Made by a program: the position numbers and the translations under genes
Notes under the pieces: model-generated
The model's database searches: none
What the model saw: only the letters and a program-made list of their open reading frames with translations
What the model was told of the DNA's origin: nothing
Source of the DNA: Butyricimonas paravirosa
Lineage (GTDB): Bacteria > Bacteroidota > Bacteroidia > Bacteroidales > Marinifilaceae
Length of the DNA stretch: 64,000 nt
Assembly: GCF_032878955.1 (NCBI RefSeq)
Contig: NZ_CP043839.1
Location: 1,054,001 to 1,118,000 of the forward strand
Direction: 5' to 3'
Shown here: positions 27,591 to 36,032 of the stretch, one piece after another
Layout: each line of letters opens with the position of its first letter
Position numbering within the stretch: the first letter of the stretch is position 1

Positions 27591-28667
27591 ATGTTTGATT
27601 TCTCAACTATAACACAATGGGTAGATGAACTCTTGAGGAGTTTTCTCCCGCACGCTGCTGCCACGCTGGTTGAGTTTATCCTGATCGGGCTTTGCCTGCT
27701 CGTGGGATACGCCGTGATTGCCCTCGTGCTGATCTACGTGGAACGTAAAGTGTGTGCCTTTTTCCAGTGTCGTATCGGACCGAACCGGGTGGGGCCTTAC
27801 GGGACCATACAGAGTGTGGCCGATATGATCAAAATGTTAACCAAGGAGATCATCGACATCAACCACGTCGACCGATTCCTGTTCAACCTTGCCCCTTTCG
27901 TCGTGATTATCGCGTCGGTACTGGCTTTTGGTTGTATTCCCTTCGCGAAAGGACTACACGTGATCGACTTCAACGTGGGAATCTTCTTCCTGATCGCCGT
28001 GTCGTCCATCGGTATCGTGGGAATCCTGCTTGCCGGGTGGGCCAGTAATAATAAATACTCGTTGATCGGTGCCATGCGAAGTGGCGCACAGATGATCAGT
28101 TACGAGTTATCCATCGGGTTATCCATCCTTACCGTGGTGGTATTCACCGGAAGTATGCAGCTCTCCACGATCGTGGAAGGACAGGTAGACGGGTGGTTGC
28201 TATTCAAAGGACATATCCCGGCCTGTATCGCGTTTATCGTTTACATCATCGCCGGGACAGCCGAGACGAACCGGGGTCCCTTCGACTTGCCGGAGGCCGA
28301 CTCGGAGTTGACCGCAGGGTACCACACGGAGTATTCCGGTATGCACTTCGGGTTCTTCTACCTCGCCGAATACTTGAACATGTTCGTGGTTGCATCCGTG
28401 GCCAGCACCCTATTCTTAGGCGGTTGGATGCCGTTACACGTTCCCGGCTGGGAAAGTTTCAACCAAATCATGGATTACATTCCTTCCATCTTCTGGTTCT
28501 TCGGGAAAACAGCCGTGGTTATATTCATCATCATGTGGTTTAAATGGACCTTCCCGCGGTTGCGTATCGACCAGTTACTCCGCTTGGAATGGCGCTACCT
28601 GTTGCCGATTAACCTGATCAACCTTTTCCTGATGGTGATCATTGTCGTATTTAAACTACATTTTTAA
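27591..28667 (+). CDS. nuoH: NADH-quinone oxidoreductase subunit H
   Basis: A 358-residue membrane subunit that joins the peripheral arm to the membrane arm and forms the quinone entry channel. Family signatures: YVERKVCAFFQCRIGPNRVGP in the first cytoplasmic loop, and GTAETNRGPFDLPEADSEL with GYHTEYSGMHF in the later acidic loop. Eight to nine hydrophobic segments. nuoI follows after 10 bases, one of only two junctions in the operon without a repeat block. Confidence 0.95.
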   Translation: MFDFSTITQWVDELLRSFLPHAAATLVEFILIGLCLLVGYAVIALVLIYVERKVCAFFQCRIGPNRVGPYGTIQSVADMIKMLTKEIIDINHVDRFLFNLAPFVVIIASVLAFGCIPFAKGLHVIDFNVGIFFLIAVSSIGIVGILLAGWASNNKYSLIGAMRSGAQMISYELSIGLSILTVVVFTGSMQLSTIVEGQVDGWLLFKGHIPACIAFIVYIIAGTAETNRGPFDLPEADSELTAGYHTEYSGMHFGFFYLAEYLNMFVVASVASTLFLGGWMPLHVPGWESFNQIMDYIPSIFWFFGKTAVVIFIIMWFKWTFPRLRIDQLLRLEWRYLLPINLINLFLMVIIVVFKLHF

Positions 28668-28677
28668 AGACGAAGTT

Positions 28678-29144
28678 ATGAAGAGTATTATAAAATATAT
28701 TACCTCGTTTTTCAAGGGTCTTTTCTCTTTGCTGACCGGGATGAAAGTCACGCTACGGGAATTTTTCACCAAGAAAACGACGGAGCAATACCCGGAAAAC
28801 CGGGCCACGTTGAAAATGTTTGACCGTTTCCGGGGGAACTGGTGATGCCTCACGACGAGAACAATCACCACAAATGTATCGCTTGCGGCATCTGCGAGAT
28901 GAACTGCCCGAACGGGACCATCAAGATCACGTCCGAATTTGTCACGGATGAAACCGGCAAGAAGAAAAAGGTGTTGATAAAATACCGGTACGATTTAGGT
29001 AGCTGTATGTTCTGCCAGCTCTGCGTGAAAATGTGCCCTCAACAAGCCATCGAGTTCAAACCCACGTTCGAACACGCCGTCTACACGCGCAGCAAACTGG
29101 TGAAGTACCTGCACGACGAGTCAATTGAAAATGGACAAAATTGA
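28678..29144 (+). pseudogene. nuoI: nuoI, reading frame split by an apparent one-base deletion
   Basis: NuoI carries two [4Fe-4S] clusters (N6a/N6b). The frame opening at ATG 28678 gives the normal N terminus up to ENRATLKMFDRFRGNW and then stops at TGA 28843-28845. The rest of NuoI is intact in another frame: MPHDENNHHKC onward, with CIACGICEMNCP and CMFCQLCVKMCP. Adding one base near 28839 would join the frames as RG-N-L-VMPHD, the expected sequence. It is therefore either a sequencing error next to GGGGGAAC, a real frameshift, or a gene split in two (see next entry). All other nuo genes are intact, so complete loss of NuoI is unlikely to be tolerated if the complex is used. Confidence 0.8.
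28845..29144 (+). CDS. nuoI: C-terminal two-cluster ferredoxin part of NuoI as a separate ORF
   Basis: A 99-residue ORF whose ATG overlaps the upstream TGA as TGATG, the classic arrangement for translational coupling (GTG at 28842 is an in-frame alternative). It holds both [4Fe-4S] motifs and so could function as a soluble half while the first half supplies the amphipathic N-terminal helix. The last residues (SIENGQN) are encoded by repeat sequence (tcaattgaaaatgg), not by family-conserved sequence. Whether it is truly a separate protein depends on whether the frameshift is real. Confidence 0.5.
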   Translation: MPHDENNHHKCIACGICEMNCPNGTIKITSEFVTDETGKKKKVLIKYRYDLGSCMFCQLCVKMCPQQAIEFKPTFEHAVYTRSKLVKYLHDESIENGQN

Positions 29145-29300
29145 AAAGGACTACCCCCACCGGCTCCCCCTTACACAGGGGGAGAGACGAACGCAAGAAA
29201 GCGTTTCAACATAACAATGAAGCGTGTCCTCCCCCTGTGTAAGGGGGAGTTAGAGGGGGTAGTTGGGAATTTAAAATTTAAAATCTAAAATTTAAAATTA
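29112..29300 (+). repeat. Full dispersed repeat element, nuoI-nuoJ gap
   Basis: AATTGAAAATGG array, then the palindromic core 29149-29264 (GACTACCCCC ... CTCCCCCTTACACAGGGGGAG ... CTCCCCCTGTGTAAGGGGGAG ... AGGGGGTAGTT), then TTTAAAATTTAAAATCT arrays up to nuoJ. The two CCCCCTTACACAGGGGG-type hairpins are themselves reverse complements of each other, so the core can fold as two small hairpins or one long one. Confidence 0.88.
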
Positions 29301-29305
29301 ATATA

Positions 29306-29818
29306 ATGAGTACAGCAGAATTACAAGAAACGGTCTTTTTCATCCTGGCAACGGTTATCGTTGTCTGCTCGATCCTGACCGTGACGACCAACCGAATCTT
29401 GAGATCGGCGACCTACCTGCTATTCGTGCTTTTTGCCACTGCCGGAATATATTTCCAGTTGGAATACTCATTCCTAGGGGCGGTGCAATTAACGATCTAC
29501 GCCGGGGGTATCATTATCCTGTACGTGTTCTCGATATTGCTCACCACGGCAGACAAAAGCAAGGTGAGCAGGTTGAAGAACAGCAAGATGTTTGCCGGGC
29601 TAATCACGGCTCTCGCCGGGGCGGCAATATGTGTTTACATCACGTTAATGCACTCGTTCGGTCCCTCTCGCTTCGTGGGTGGGGAGATCAACCAAAAAGT
29701 CATCGGAACCGCCTTGATGGGCACGGAGAAATACCAGTACCTGCTTCCCTTCGAGGTAATCAGTGTCCTGCTATTGACCTGTATCATCGGTGGAATCATG
29801 ATAGCGAGAAAAAGATAA
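29306..29818 (+). CDS. nuoJ: NADH-quinone oxidoreductase subunit J
   Basis: A 170-residue membrane subunit with five hydrophobic segments and the conserved third helix GAVQLTIYAGGIIILYVFSI, whose pi-bulge region is involved in coupling. Length is typical. It starts after a repeat block and ends before another. Confidence 0.93.
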   Translation: MSTAELQETVFFILATVIVVCSILTVTTNRILRSATYLLFVLFATAGIYFQLEYSFLGAVQLTIYAGGIIILYVFSILLTTADKSKVSRLKNSKMFAGLITALAGAAICVYITLMHSFGPSRFVGGEINQKVIGTALMGTEKYQYLLPFEVISVLLLTCIIGGIMIARKR

Positions 29819-29830
29819 AGAATAGTTTAA

Positions 29831-29953
29831 AATGTAGAATTTAGAATGAAAAAGATTCCGTGATTGCCGATTCGATGATTGAGTGATTAAAATCACTTCA
29901 TCGGAAATCACTAAATCACTTAATCGATAAAATCATAAATCTAAAATAAGTAT
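29831..29953 (+). repeat. Dispersed repeat, nuoJ-nuoK gap (copy 2 of the GATT-rich type)
   Basis: Identical over its first 68 bases to 25718-25785 and similar thereafter, ending in AAATCATAAATCTAAAAT just before the nuoK start. Confidence 0.88.
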
Positions 29954-30301
29954 ATGGAACTACACATGGAATATTACTTGGTGATCAGCACGATCATGCT
30001 CTTCGCGGGAATTTACGGGTTCATCACCCGGAGGAACCTGCTTGCCGTGTTGATCTCAATCGAGTTGATCCTGAATTCAGTGGACATCAACTTTGCCGTG
30101 TTCAACCGTTATCTCTTCCCCGAACAGATGGAAGGCTTTTTCTTCACCCTGTTCGCCATCGGGGTTTCCGCTTGCGAAACAGCCGTTGCCATAGCCATCA
30201 TCATCAATATATACCGGAACATCCGCAATATACAGGTGAAAAACTTGAACGAGCTGCAAGAAGAAGAGCAAAGGAATGGACAATTGAAAATTGAGAATTG
30301 A
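29954..30301 (+). CDS. nuoK: NADH-quinone oxidoreductase subunit K
   Basis: A 115-residue subunit with three helices; the two buried Glu of the family are present (SIELILN and GVSACETAVAIA). The final residues, NGQLKIEN, are translated from the repeat tract (aatggacaattgaaaattg) that also occurs after nuoI and nuoM, so the natural C terminus was probably extended by repeat insertion. ATG 29966 (MEYYLV) is an alternative start. Confidence 0.93.
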   Translation: MELHMEYYLVISTIMLFAGIYGFITRRNLLAVLISIELILNSVDINFAVFNRYLFPEQMEGFFFTLFAIGVSACETAVAIAIIINIYRNIRNIQVKNLNELQEEEQRNGQLKIEN

Positions 30302-30567
30302 AAATGAAAAGTTTCCCGAAGACAGTGAGTATTTTAGCTCTCCCTCTGTTTATAGAGGGAGTACCCCGAAGGGGGGAGGGGGTTCTTGTAAATAAAGCGT
30401 TTACATGGCAACAAACTCCTCCGTCTGCTTCGCAGCCACCTCCTCTATGAACAGAGGAGGAGCTAAAATACCATCTTGCTCTAAAAGATAAAAGTAAGAA
30501 ATCAAAAAGCGTCCGCCCCGTGCGGCTGGAATCTAAAATCTAAAATCTAAAATCAAGAAATCAATAC
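30302..30567 (+). repeat. Dispersed repeat, nuoK-nuoL gap, CTCCCTCTGTTTATAGAGGGAG type
   Basis: The outer arms GTATTTTAGCTC (30329-30340) and GAGCTAAAATAC (30460-30471) enclose hairpins CTCCCTCTGTTTATAGAGGGAG (30340-30361) and CCTCCTCTATGAACAGAGGAGG (30439-30460) plus CCCCGAAGGGG. After it come GCGTCCGCCCCGTGCGGCTGG (30509-30529) and an AAAATCT array. This is a second palindromic core type; its relative is at 40477-40640. It fills the whole 266-base gap. Confidence 0.85.
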
Positions 30568-32472
30568 ATGGAATACACAGTTTTAATATTGATTCTACCA
30601 TTGCTGACATTTCTAGCGCTAGGCTTGTTGGGTACGAAATTGAAACCCACCACGGCCGGGAGCATAGGAACGTTATCTTTGGCGATATGTGCCTTGCTAG
30701 CCTACATGACGGCATGGCAATATTTCTCGATGCCCCGGGTAGAAGGCGTACGCCTCCCGGTCATCCCGTTCAACTTCGAATGGCTGCGTTTCACGCAATA
30801 CCTGCATATTGATCTGGGTATCTTGCTAGACCCGATTTCCGTCATGATGCTGGTAGTAATCACGACCGTATCATTGATGGTACACGTTTACAGTTTGGGA
30901 TACATGCACGGGGAAAAAGGTTTCCAGCGTTACTACGCCTTCCTTTCCCTTTTCAGTTTCTCGATGCTGGGTCTCGTGGTAGCCACGAACATCTTCCAGA
31001 TGTACATTTTCTGGGAGCTGGTGGGTGTTTCTTCCTACCTGTTGATCGGTTTCTACTACACGAAACCGGAGGCTGTCGCCGCGTCCAAGAAAGCGTTTAT
31101 CGTCACCCGGTTCGCCGACCTCGGTTTCCTGATCGGCATCCTGTTGCTCTCGTTCTACACGAAAACATTCTCTTTCGACCTGTTAACTTCAGGCGACTCG
31201 TCACTCTTTGCCGGGGCTGCCGGGACGACCTTCATGGGATGTTCCGTGATGAGCTGGGCCATGGCCTTGATTTTCATGGGAGGTGCCGGGAAGTCGGCCA
31301 TGTTCCCGTTACATATCTGGTTACCGGACGCTATGGAAGGTCCTACCCCCGTGTCGGCACTGATCCACGCGGCCACGATGGTGGTTGCCGGGGTTTACCT
31401 CGTGGCTCGCTTGTTCCCCGTGTATTACTTCGAGGCCCCCGAGGTACTCGTGCTGATCGCGGTCGTGGGAGCGGTCACGTCCCTCTACGCGGCAGTAGTT
31501 GCCTGCGTGCAGACGGACATCAAGCGAGTGCTGGCCTTTTCCACGATCTCGCAGATCGGTTTTATGATGGTGGCGCTCGGTGTCTCCGGGATGGAAGGCC
31601 ACGAAGGCTTGGGCTACATGGCATCCATGTTCCACCTGTTCACGCACGCCATGTTTAAAGCCTTGCTATTCCTCGGCGCGGGAGCCATTATCCATGCCGT
31701 TCACAGCAACGAGATGAGCCACATGGGTGGTCTTCGTAAATACCTGCCCGTGACGCACATCACGTTCCTCGTGGCTTGTCTCGCTATTTCAGGTATCCCC
31801 CCGTTCTCCGGGTTCTTCAGTAAAGACGAAATACTGGCCGCCACGTTCATGTTCAGCCCGGTACTCGGTGTCGTGATGAGCTTCATCGCGGCCCTGACGG
31901 CATTCTACATGTTCCGCCTCTATTATAACATCTTCTGGGGTAAAGAAAGCGCGCATGAACACACCCCACACGAGGCCCCGAAGAGCATGACTCTTCCCCT
32001 CGTATTCCTTGCCGTGGTAACACTTTTCGCCGGGTTCATTCCTTTCGGGAAATTTGTCAGTAGCAACGGGATGGAATATATCATCCACCTAGACTGGACA
32101 GTAGCCGGCACCAGCATCGTTGTTGCCGTGGCTTCCATCGCTCTTGCCACGTGGTTCTACAAAGGATCGAACCCCGTACCGGATCGTCTGGCCACCACGT
32201 TCAGCGGGTTGCATCGCGCCGCTTACCGACGGTTCTACATGGACGAGTTGTACCTCTTCATCACGAAACGTATCATCTTCAACTGCGTATCCCGCCCCAT
32301 CGCTTGGTTCGACCGCCACGTGATCGACGGATCGCTGAACGGTCTGGCAAACGTCACGCAACGATTGTCTTACTCTATCCGGGGATTACAATCCGGACAA
32401 ATACAGCAATACGCTTACGTGATCCTGTTCGGCTCGCTATTAATACTAGTCGTGGTTTTATTAATAATGTAA
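30568..32472 (+). CDS. nuoL: NADH-quinone oxidoreductase subunit L
   Basis: A 634-residue antiporter-like proton-pumping subunit of the distal membrane arm. Conserved segments include WELVGVSSYLLIGFYY with the key Glu, MFPLHIWLPDAMEGPTPVSA, LIHAATMVVAGVYLV and the discontinuous-helix motif GIPPFSGFFSKDEIL. A long C-terminal amphipathic helix and last membrane segment (YVILFGSLLILVVVLLIM) are present. Length is normal. Confidence 0.95.
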   Translation: MEYTVLILILPLLTFLALGLLGTKLKPTTAGSIGTLSLAICALLAYMTAWQYFSMPRVEGVRLPVIPFNFEWLRFTQYLHIDLGILLDPISVMMLVVITTVSLMVHVYSLGYMHGEKGFQRYYAFLSLFSFSMLGLVVATNIFQMYIFWELVGVSSYLLIGFYYTKPEAVAASKKAFIVTRFADLGFLIGILLLSFYTKTFSFDLLTSGDSSLFAGAAGTTFMGCSVMSWAMALIFMGGAGKSAMFPLHIWLPDAMEGPTPVSALIHAATMVVAGVYLVARLFPVYYFEAPEVLVLIAVVGAVTSLYAAVVACVQTDIKRVLAFSTISQIGFMMVALGVSGMEGHEGLGYMASMFHLFTHAMFKALLFLGAGAIIHAVHSNEMSHMGGLRKYLPVTHITFLVACLAISGIPPFSGFFSKDEILAATFMFSPVLGVVMSFIAALTAFYMFRLYYNIFWGKESAHEHTPHEAPKSMTLPLVFLAVVTLFAGFIPFGKFVSSNGMEYIIHLDWTVAGTSIVVAVASIALATWFYKGSNPVPDRLATTFSGLHRAAYRRFYMDELYLFITKRIIFNCVSRPIAWFDRHVIDGSLNGLANVTQRLSYSIRGLQSGQIQQYAYVILFGSLLILVVVLLIM

Positions 32473-32483
32473 AAATGGAAGAG

Positions 32484-32632
32484 TTTATAAAGTTCATAAA
32501 GTTTATAAGGTCCATAAGATCACGAGTGTCCTTCGGACAGTGTTTATCGGCAGCTCCTGCTGCCGTGGACAAAGCGCCCCGCAGGGGTCCACGAACCTTA
32601 TGAACTTTATGAACCTTATGAACTTTATAGAC
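32484..32632 (+). repeat. Multi-hairpin repeat element, nuoL-nuoM gap
   Basis: Outer arms made of TATAAAGTTCATAAAG / GTTTATAAGGTCC units (32486-32513) and their complements AACCTTATGAACTTTATG (32593-32629) enclose three tight hairpins: GTCC-ttc-GGAC (32528-32538), CGGCAGC-tcct-GCTGCCG (32548-32565), and GTGGAC...GTCCAC (32565-32592) with CCCC-gca-GGGG inside. The arms are related to the palindrome at 16593-16644. The arrangement looks like a folded RNA element. Confidence 0.82.
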
Positions 32633-32650
32633 TAATAAATTAAAATAGAT

Positions 32651-34141
32651 ATGAACTTTTTATCATTATTCGTTCTGATACCAATACTCACGATGGGCGG
32701 GTTATTTCTTTCAAAGAACCTGCAACAAATTCGTGTAGCGGTGGCCACGGGAGCTTCCCTGTTGCTGGCCTTAGCCGTCGGGTTGGTATTTGCATATTTA
32801 GGAGAACGGGGAGCCGGTAACACGGCAGAAATGCTGTTTACCGCCAGCACGGTTTGGTACGCACCCTTGAACATACATTATTCCGTGGGAGTTGACGGGA
32901 TCTCGGTAGCCATGTTGCTGCTTTCCGCCGTCATCGTCTTCACGGGTACATTCGCGTCATGGAAAATGGACTTCCTGCAAAAAGAGTATTTCTTGTGGTT
33001 TAACCTGCTGGCCATCGGGGTATTCGGGTTCTTTATCTCCGTGGACCTCTTCACCATGTTCATGTTTTACGAGGTGGCCCTCATCCCCATGTACCTGCTG
33101 ATCGGCGTCTGGGGTAGCGGGAAAAAGGAATACGCTGCCATGAAACTGACGTTGATGTTGATGGGAGGCTCTGCCCTGCTGCTCGTGGGGATTCTTGGCA
33201 TCTACTTCCACTCCTCGACGACGGGAGCATTCACGATGAACTTGCAGGAAATAGCGCAGGCCCACGCCATGCCCGAAAGCCTGCAACGCTGGTTCTTCCC
33301 GTTGGTATTCATCGGGTTCGGGGTCCTTGGAGCATTATTCCCGTTCCATACATGGTCACCCGACGGTCACGCCTCTGCCCCCACGGCAGTCTCCATGCTC
33401 CATGCCGGGGTATTGATGAAACTGGGTGGTTACGGGTGTTTCCGGGTAGCCATCTACCTGATGCCGGAGGCCGCTAAAGAGCTTTCATGGATATTCATCA
33501 TCCTCACGGGTATCAGCGTCGTTTACGGGGCTTACTCGGCCATCGTGCAAACGGACTTGAAATACATCAACGCTTACTCGTCCGTGAGCCACTGCGGGCT
33601 GGTATTGTTCGCCATCCTGATGTTGAACCAGACGGCCATGACGGGAGCCGTGATGCAGATGCTTTCCCACGGTCTGATGACAGCCTTGTTCTTCGCCCTG
33701 ATCGGAATGATCTACGGTCGCACGCATACTCGTGACATCCGGGAAATGGGTGGTTTGATGAAGATCATGCCTTACCTCGGCGTGTGTTACGTGATTGCCG
33801 GTCTCGCCTCCCTCGGTCTTCCGGGATTAAGCGGGTTCGTGGCAGAAATGACCGTGTTCGTGGGAGCGTTCCAAGAGACGGACACCTTCCACCGGGTATT
33901 CACGATCATCGCTTGCACGTCCATCGTGATCACGGCCGTGTACATTCTGCGAGTGGTCGGGAAACTACTCTACGGGAGCGTGGTCAACGAGCATCACTAT
34001 GCCCTCTCCGATGCCAACTGGTATGAACGTTTTTCCACGATCATACTGATTGTTGCCATCGCCGGAATCGGTCTGGCACCTCTATGGCTCTCCGACATGA
34101 TCCGGGCATCGCTTGGCTCCGTGCTTGCTGCCCTACAATGA
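32651..34141 (+). CDS. nuoM: NADH-quinone oxidoreductase subunit M
   Basis: A 496-residue antiporter-like subunit. Signatures: MFMFYEVALIPMYLLIGVWG with the key Glu, LFPFHTWSPDGHASAPTAVS, SVSHCGLVLF and the discontinuous-helix motif GLPGLSGFVAE. Fourteen hydrophobic segments are expected and the length fits. It lies between two repeat blocks. Confidence 0.95.
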   Translation: MNFLSLFVLIPILTMGGLFLSKNLQQIRVAVATGASLLLALAVGLVFAYLGERGAGNTAEMLFTASTVWYAPLNIHYSVGVDGISVAMLLLSAVIVFTGTFASWKMDFLQKEYFLWFNLLAIGVFGFFISVDLFTMFMFYEVALIPMYLLIGVWGSGKKEYAAMKLTLMLMGGSALLLVGILGIYFHSSTTGAFTMNLQEIAQAHAMPESLQRWFFPLVFIGFGVLGALFPFHTWSPDGHASAPTAVSMLHAGVLMKLGGYGCFRVAIYLMPEAAKELSWIFIILTGISVVYGAYSAIVQTDLKYINAYSSVSHCGLVLFAILMLNQTAMTGAVMQMLSHGLMTALFFALIGMIYGRTHTRDIREMGGLMKIMPYLGVCYVIAGLASLGLPGLSGFVAEMTVFVGAFQETDTFHRVFTIIACTSIVITAVYILRVVGKLLYGSVVNEHHYALSDANWYERFSTIILIVAIAGIGLAPLWLSDMIRASLGSVLAALQ

Positions 34142-34396
34142 ACAATTGAAAATTGAAAATGGAGAATTGAAAATGAAAGGACTACCCCCTCCACCTCCCC
34201 CTTACACAGGGGGAGAGACGAACGCGAGAAAGCGCTACAATGTAACAATGGAGCGTGTCCTCCCCCTTTCCAAGAGGAAGAGACGAATGCAAGAAAGCTC
34301 CACAATGCAACAATGCAGCGTGTCCTCCCCCTGTGTAAGGGGGAGTTAGAGGGGGTAGTTGAAAATCATAAATCTAAAATCATAAATCTAAAATAA
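34142..34396 (+). repeat. Enlarged dispersed repeat element with an internal duplication, nuoM-nuoN gap
   Basis: Starts with AATTGAAAATGG arrays, then a core from 34179 to 34360. Inside it a unit of about 66 bases beginning AGAGACGAAcGC and ending TGTCCTCCCCCT occurs twice in tandem (about 34214-34268 and 34280-34331), with small differences. The end is an AAATCATAAATCT array. The tandem unit shows that these elements grow or shrink by recombination or slippage. Confidence 0.87.
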
Positions 34397-34398
34397 AA

Positions 34399-35820
34399 AT
34401 GGGTTACGCTAATTTCTTATTAATGAAGGAGGAAATATCACTGGTAGCGGTGATCGTTATACTCTTAATTTACGACATATTCGGCACCCCGAAAAGCCTG
34501 AGGTATTTTCAACCGATAGCTTGTATTCTCGTGGGTATTCATATCCTGCTGAATATCTGGCCCGCCCCGGACGTGACGGCTTTCGGGGGGATGTATCACA
34601 GCACGGCAATGGGTGGGGTCATGAAATCCATCCTGAGCATCGGGACGCTGCTCGTGTTCATGCAAGCCAACAACTGGCTTTCCAGCGAGCGCACGATTAT
34701 CCGCCGGGGAGAATTCTACATGATCACGCTGGCCACGCTGCTAGGTATGTACTTCATGATTTCGGCCGGGAACTTCCTGATGTTCTTTATCGGGCTGGAA
34801 ACGGCATCCATACCGATGGCAACACTTGCCGCTTTTGACAAGTACAAGCAACAATCGGCCGAGGCGGGTGCCAAATACATCCTTACCGCCGTGTTCGCGT
34901 CCGGCTTATCGTTGTACGGGATCTCGTTAATTTACGGGACCACGGGAACGCTGTATTTCGAGGACATCCCCGCCGGGTTAAACAGTAGCCCGCTCCAGAT
35001 GATGGCTTTCGTGTTCTTTTTCGTGGGACTGGGATTCAAGTTATCACTCGTTCCTTTCCACCAGTGGACCCCGGACGTGTACGAGGGCGCCCCGACCAGC
35101 GTCACCGCCTACTTGTCGGTGATCTCGAAAGGCTCCGCGGCATTCGTGCTGATGGTCATTCTCTATAAAGTGTTTGCCCCGCTCGTTCAGGAATGGCAGG
35201 CCATCCTCTACTGGGTAATTATAGCCTCTATCACGCTGGCCAACATCTTCGCCATACGGCAACAGAACCTGAAACGATTCTTCGCCTATTCCTCCATCTC
35301 TCAAGCCGGGTACATCATGCTGGGAGTGATTAGCGGGACGGCCATGGGTATGACCGGACTGGTGTACTACGTGCTGGTGTACATGCTATCCAACCTAGCC
35401 GCCTTCGGGGTTATCGCTGTCGTGGAACATCGCTCCGGCAAGATCACGATTGATGATTACAACGGGTTGTACTCCACGAATCCACGCTTGAGTTTCGTGA
35501 TGATGATCGCCTTGTTCTCACTGGCAGGAATCCCGCCATTTGCCGGGTTCTTCAGCAAGTTCTTCATATTTGCCGCCGCGGCACAACAAGGATATTACGT
35601 GCTGGTTTTCATCGCCCTGTTGAACACCATTATCTCTCTTTACTATTACCTGAGAGTGGTAAAGGCCATGTTTATCAACAAGAACGAGCAACCGATCGCC
35701 AGATTCAACTCTGACAATTATTCACGTATAAGTCTCGTTGTATGCAGCGCCGGAATCCTGCTCGCGGGAATCCTTAGCGTCGTGTACGAGAACATCGGGA
35801 TGTACAGTTTCGGAATGTAG
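34399..35820 (+). CDS. nuoN: NADH-quinone oxidoreductase subunit N
   Basis: A 473-residue antiporter-like subunit and the last nuo gene. Signatures: FIGLETASIPMATLAAFDK with the key Glu, KLSLVPFHQWTPDVYEGAPTS and GIPPFAGFFSKFFIF. Length is typical for NuoN. It is followed by a full repeat element rather than a simple terminator. Confidence 0.95.
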   Translation: MGYANFLLMKEEISLVAVIVILLIYDIFGTPKSLRYFQPIACILVGIHILLNIWPAPDVTAFGGMYHSTAMGGVMKSILSIGTLLVFMQANNWLSSERTIIRRGEFYMITLATLLGMYFMISAGNFLMFFIGLETASIPMATLAAFDKYKQQSAEAGAKYILTAVFASGLSLYGISLIYGTTGTLYFEDIPAGLNSSPLQMMAFVFFFVGLGFKLSLVPFHQWTPDVYEGAPTSVTAYLSVISKGSAAFVLMVILYKVFAPLVQEWQAILYWVIIASITLANIFAIRQQNLKRFFAYSSISQAGYIMLGVISGTAMGMTGLVYYVLVYMLSNLAAFGVIAVVEHRSGKITIDDYNGLYSTNPRLSFVMMIALFSLAGIPPFAGFFSKFFIFAAAAQQGYYVLVFIALLNTIISLYYYLRVVKAMFINKNEQPIARFNSDNYSRISLVVCSAGILLAGILSVVYENIGMYSFGM

Positions 35821-36031
35821 AATTTAGAGTTTAGAATTTAGAGTTCAACTTTTAGTTTTAAGCTTTTAACTTTTAACTTTCCAACTACCCCCACCGACTC
35901 CCCCTTACACAGGGGGAGAGACGGACGCAAGAAAGCGCCACAATGTAACAACGTAGCGTATTCTCCCCCTGTGTAAGGGGGAGTTAGAGGGGGTAGTTAG
36001 AAAGTTAAAAGCTAAAAGTTAAAATCTAAAA
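35821..36031. repeat. Full dispersed repeat element after nuoN
   Basis: The palindromic core spans 35883-35998 (AACTACCCCCACC ... GGGGGTAGTT), framed by inverted TTTTAGCTTTTAACTTTT / AAAGTTAAAAGCTAAAAG arrays. The core interior reads agacggacgcaagaaagcg on the + strand, opposite to the copy at 38051-38159, so the DUF6266-like gene pair is bracketed by inverted copies. Confidence 0.88.
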
Positions 36032-36032
36032 T

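Noticed and set aside
29145..29305. Rho-independent terminator within the nuo operon
   Set aside because: The hairpins are strong but lack a T-run and belong to the repeat family; termination inside nuo would silence the later subunits, so they are listed as repeats.
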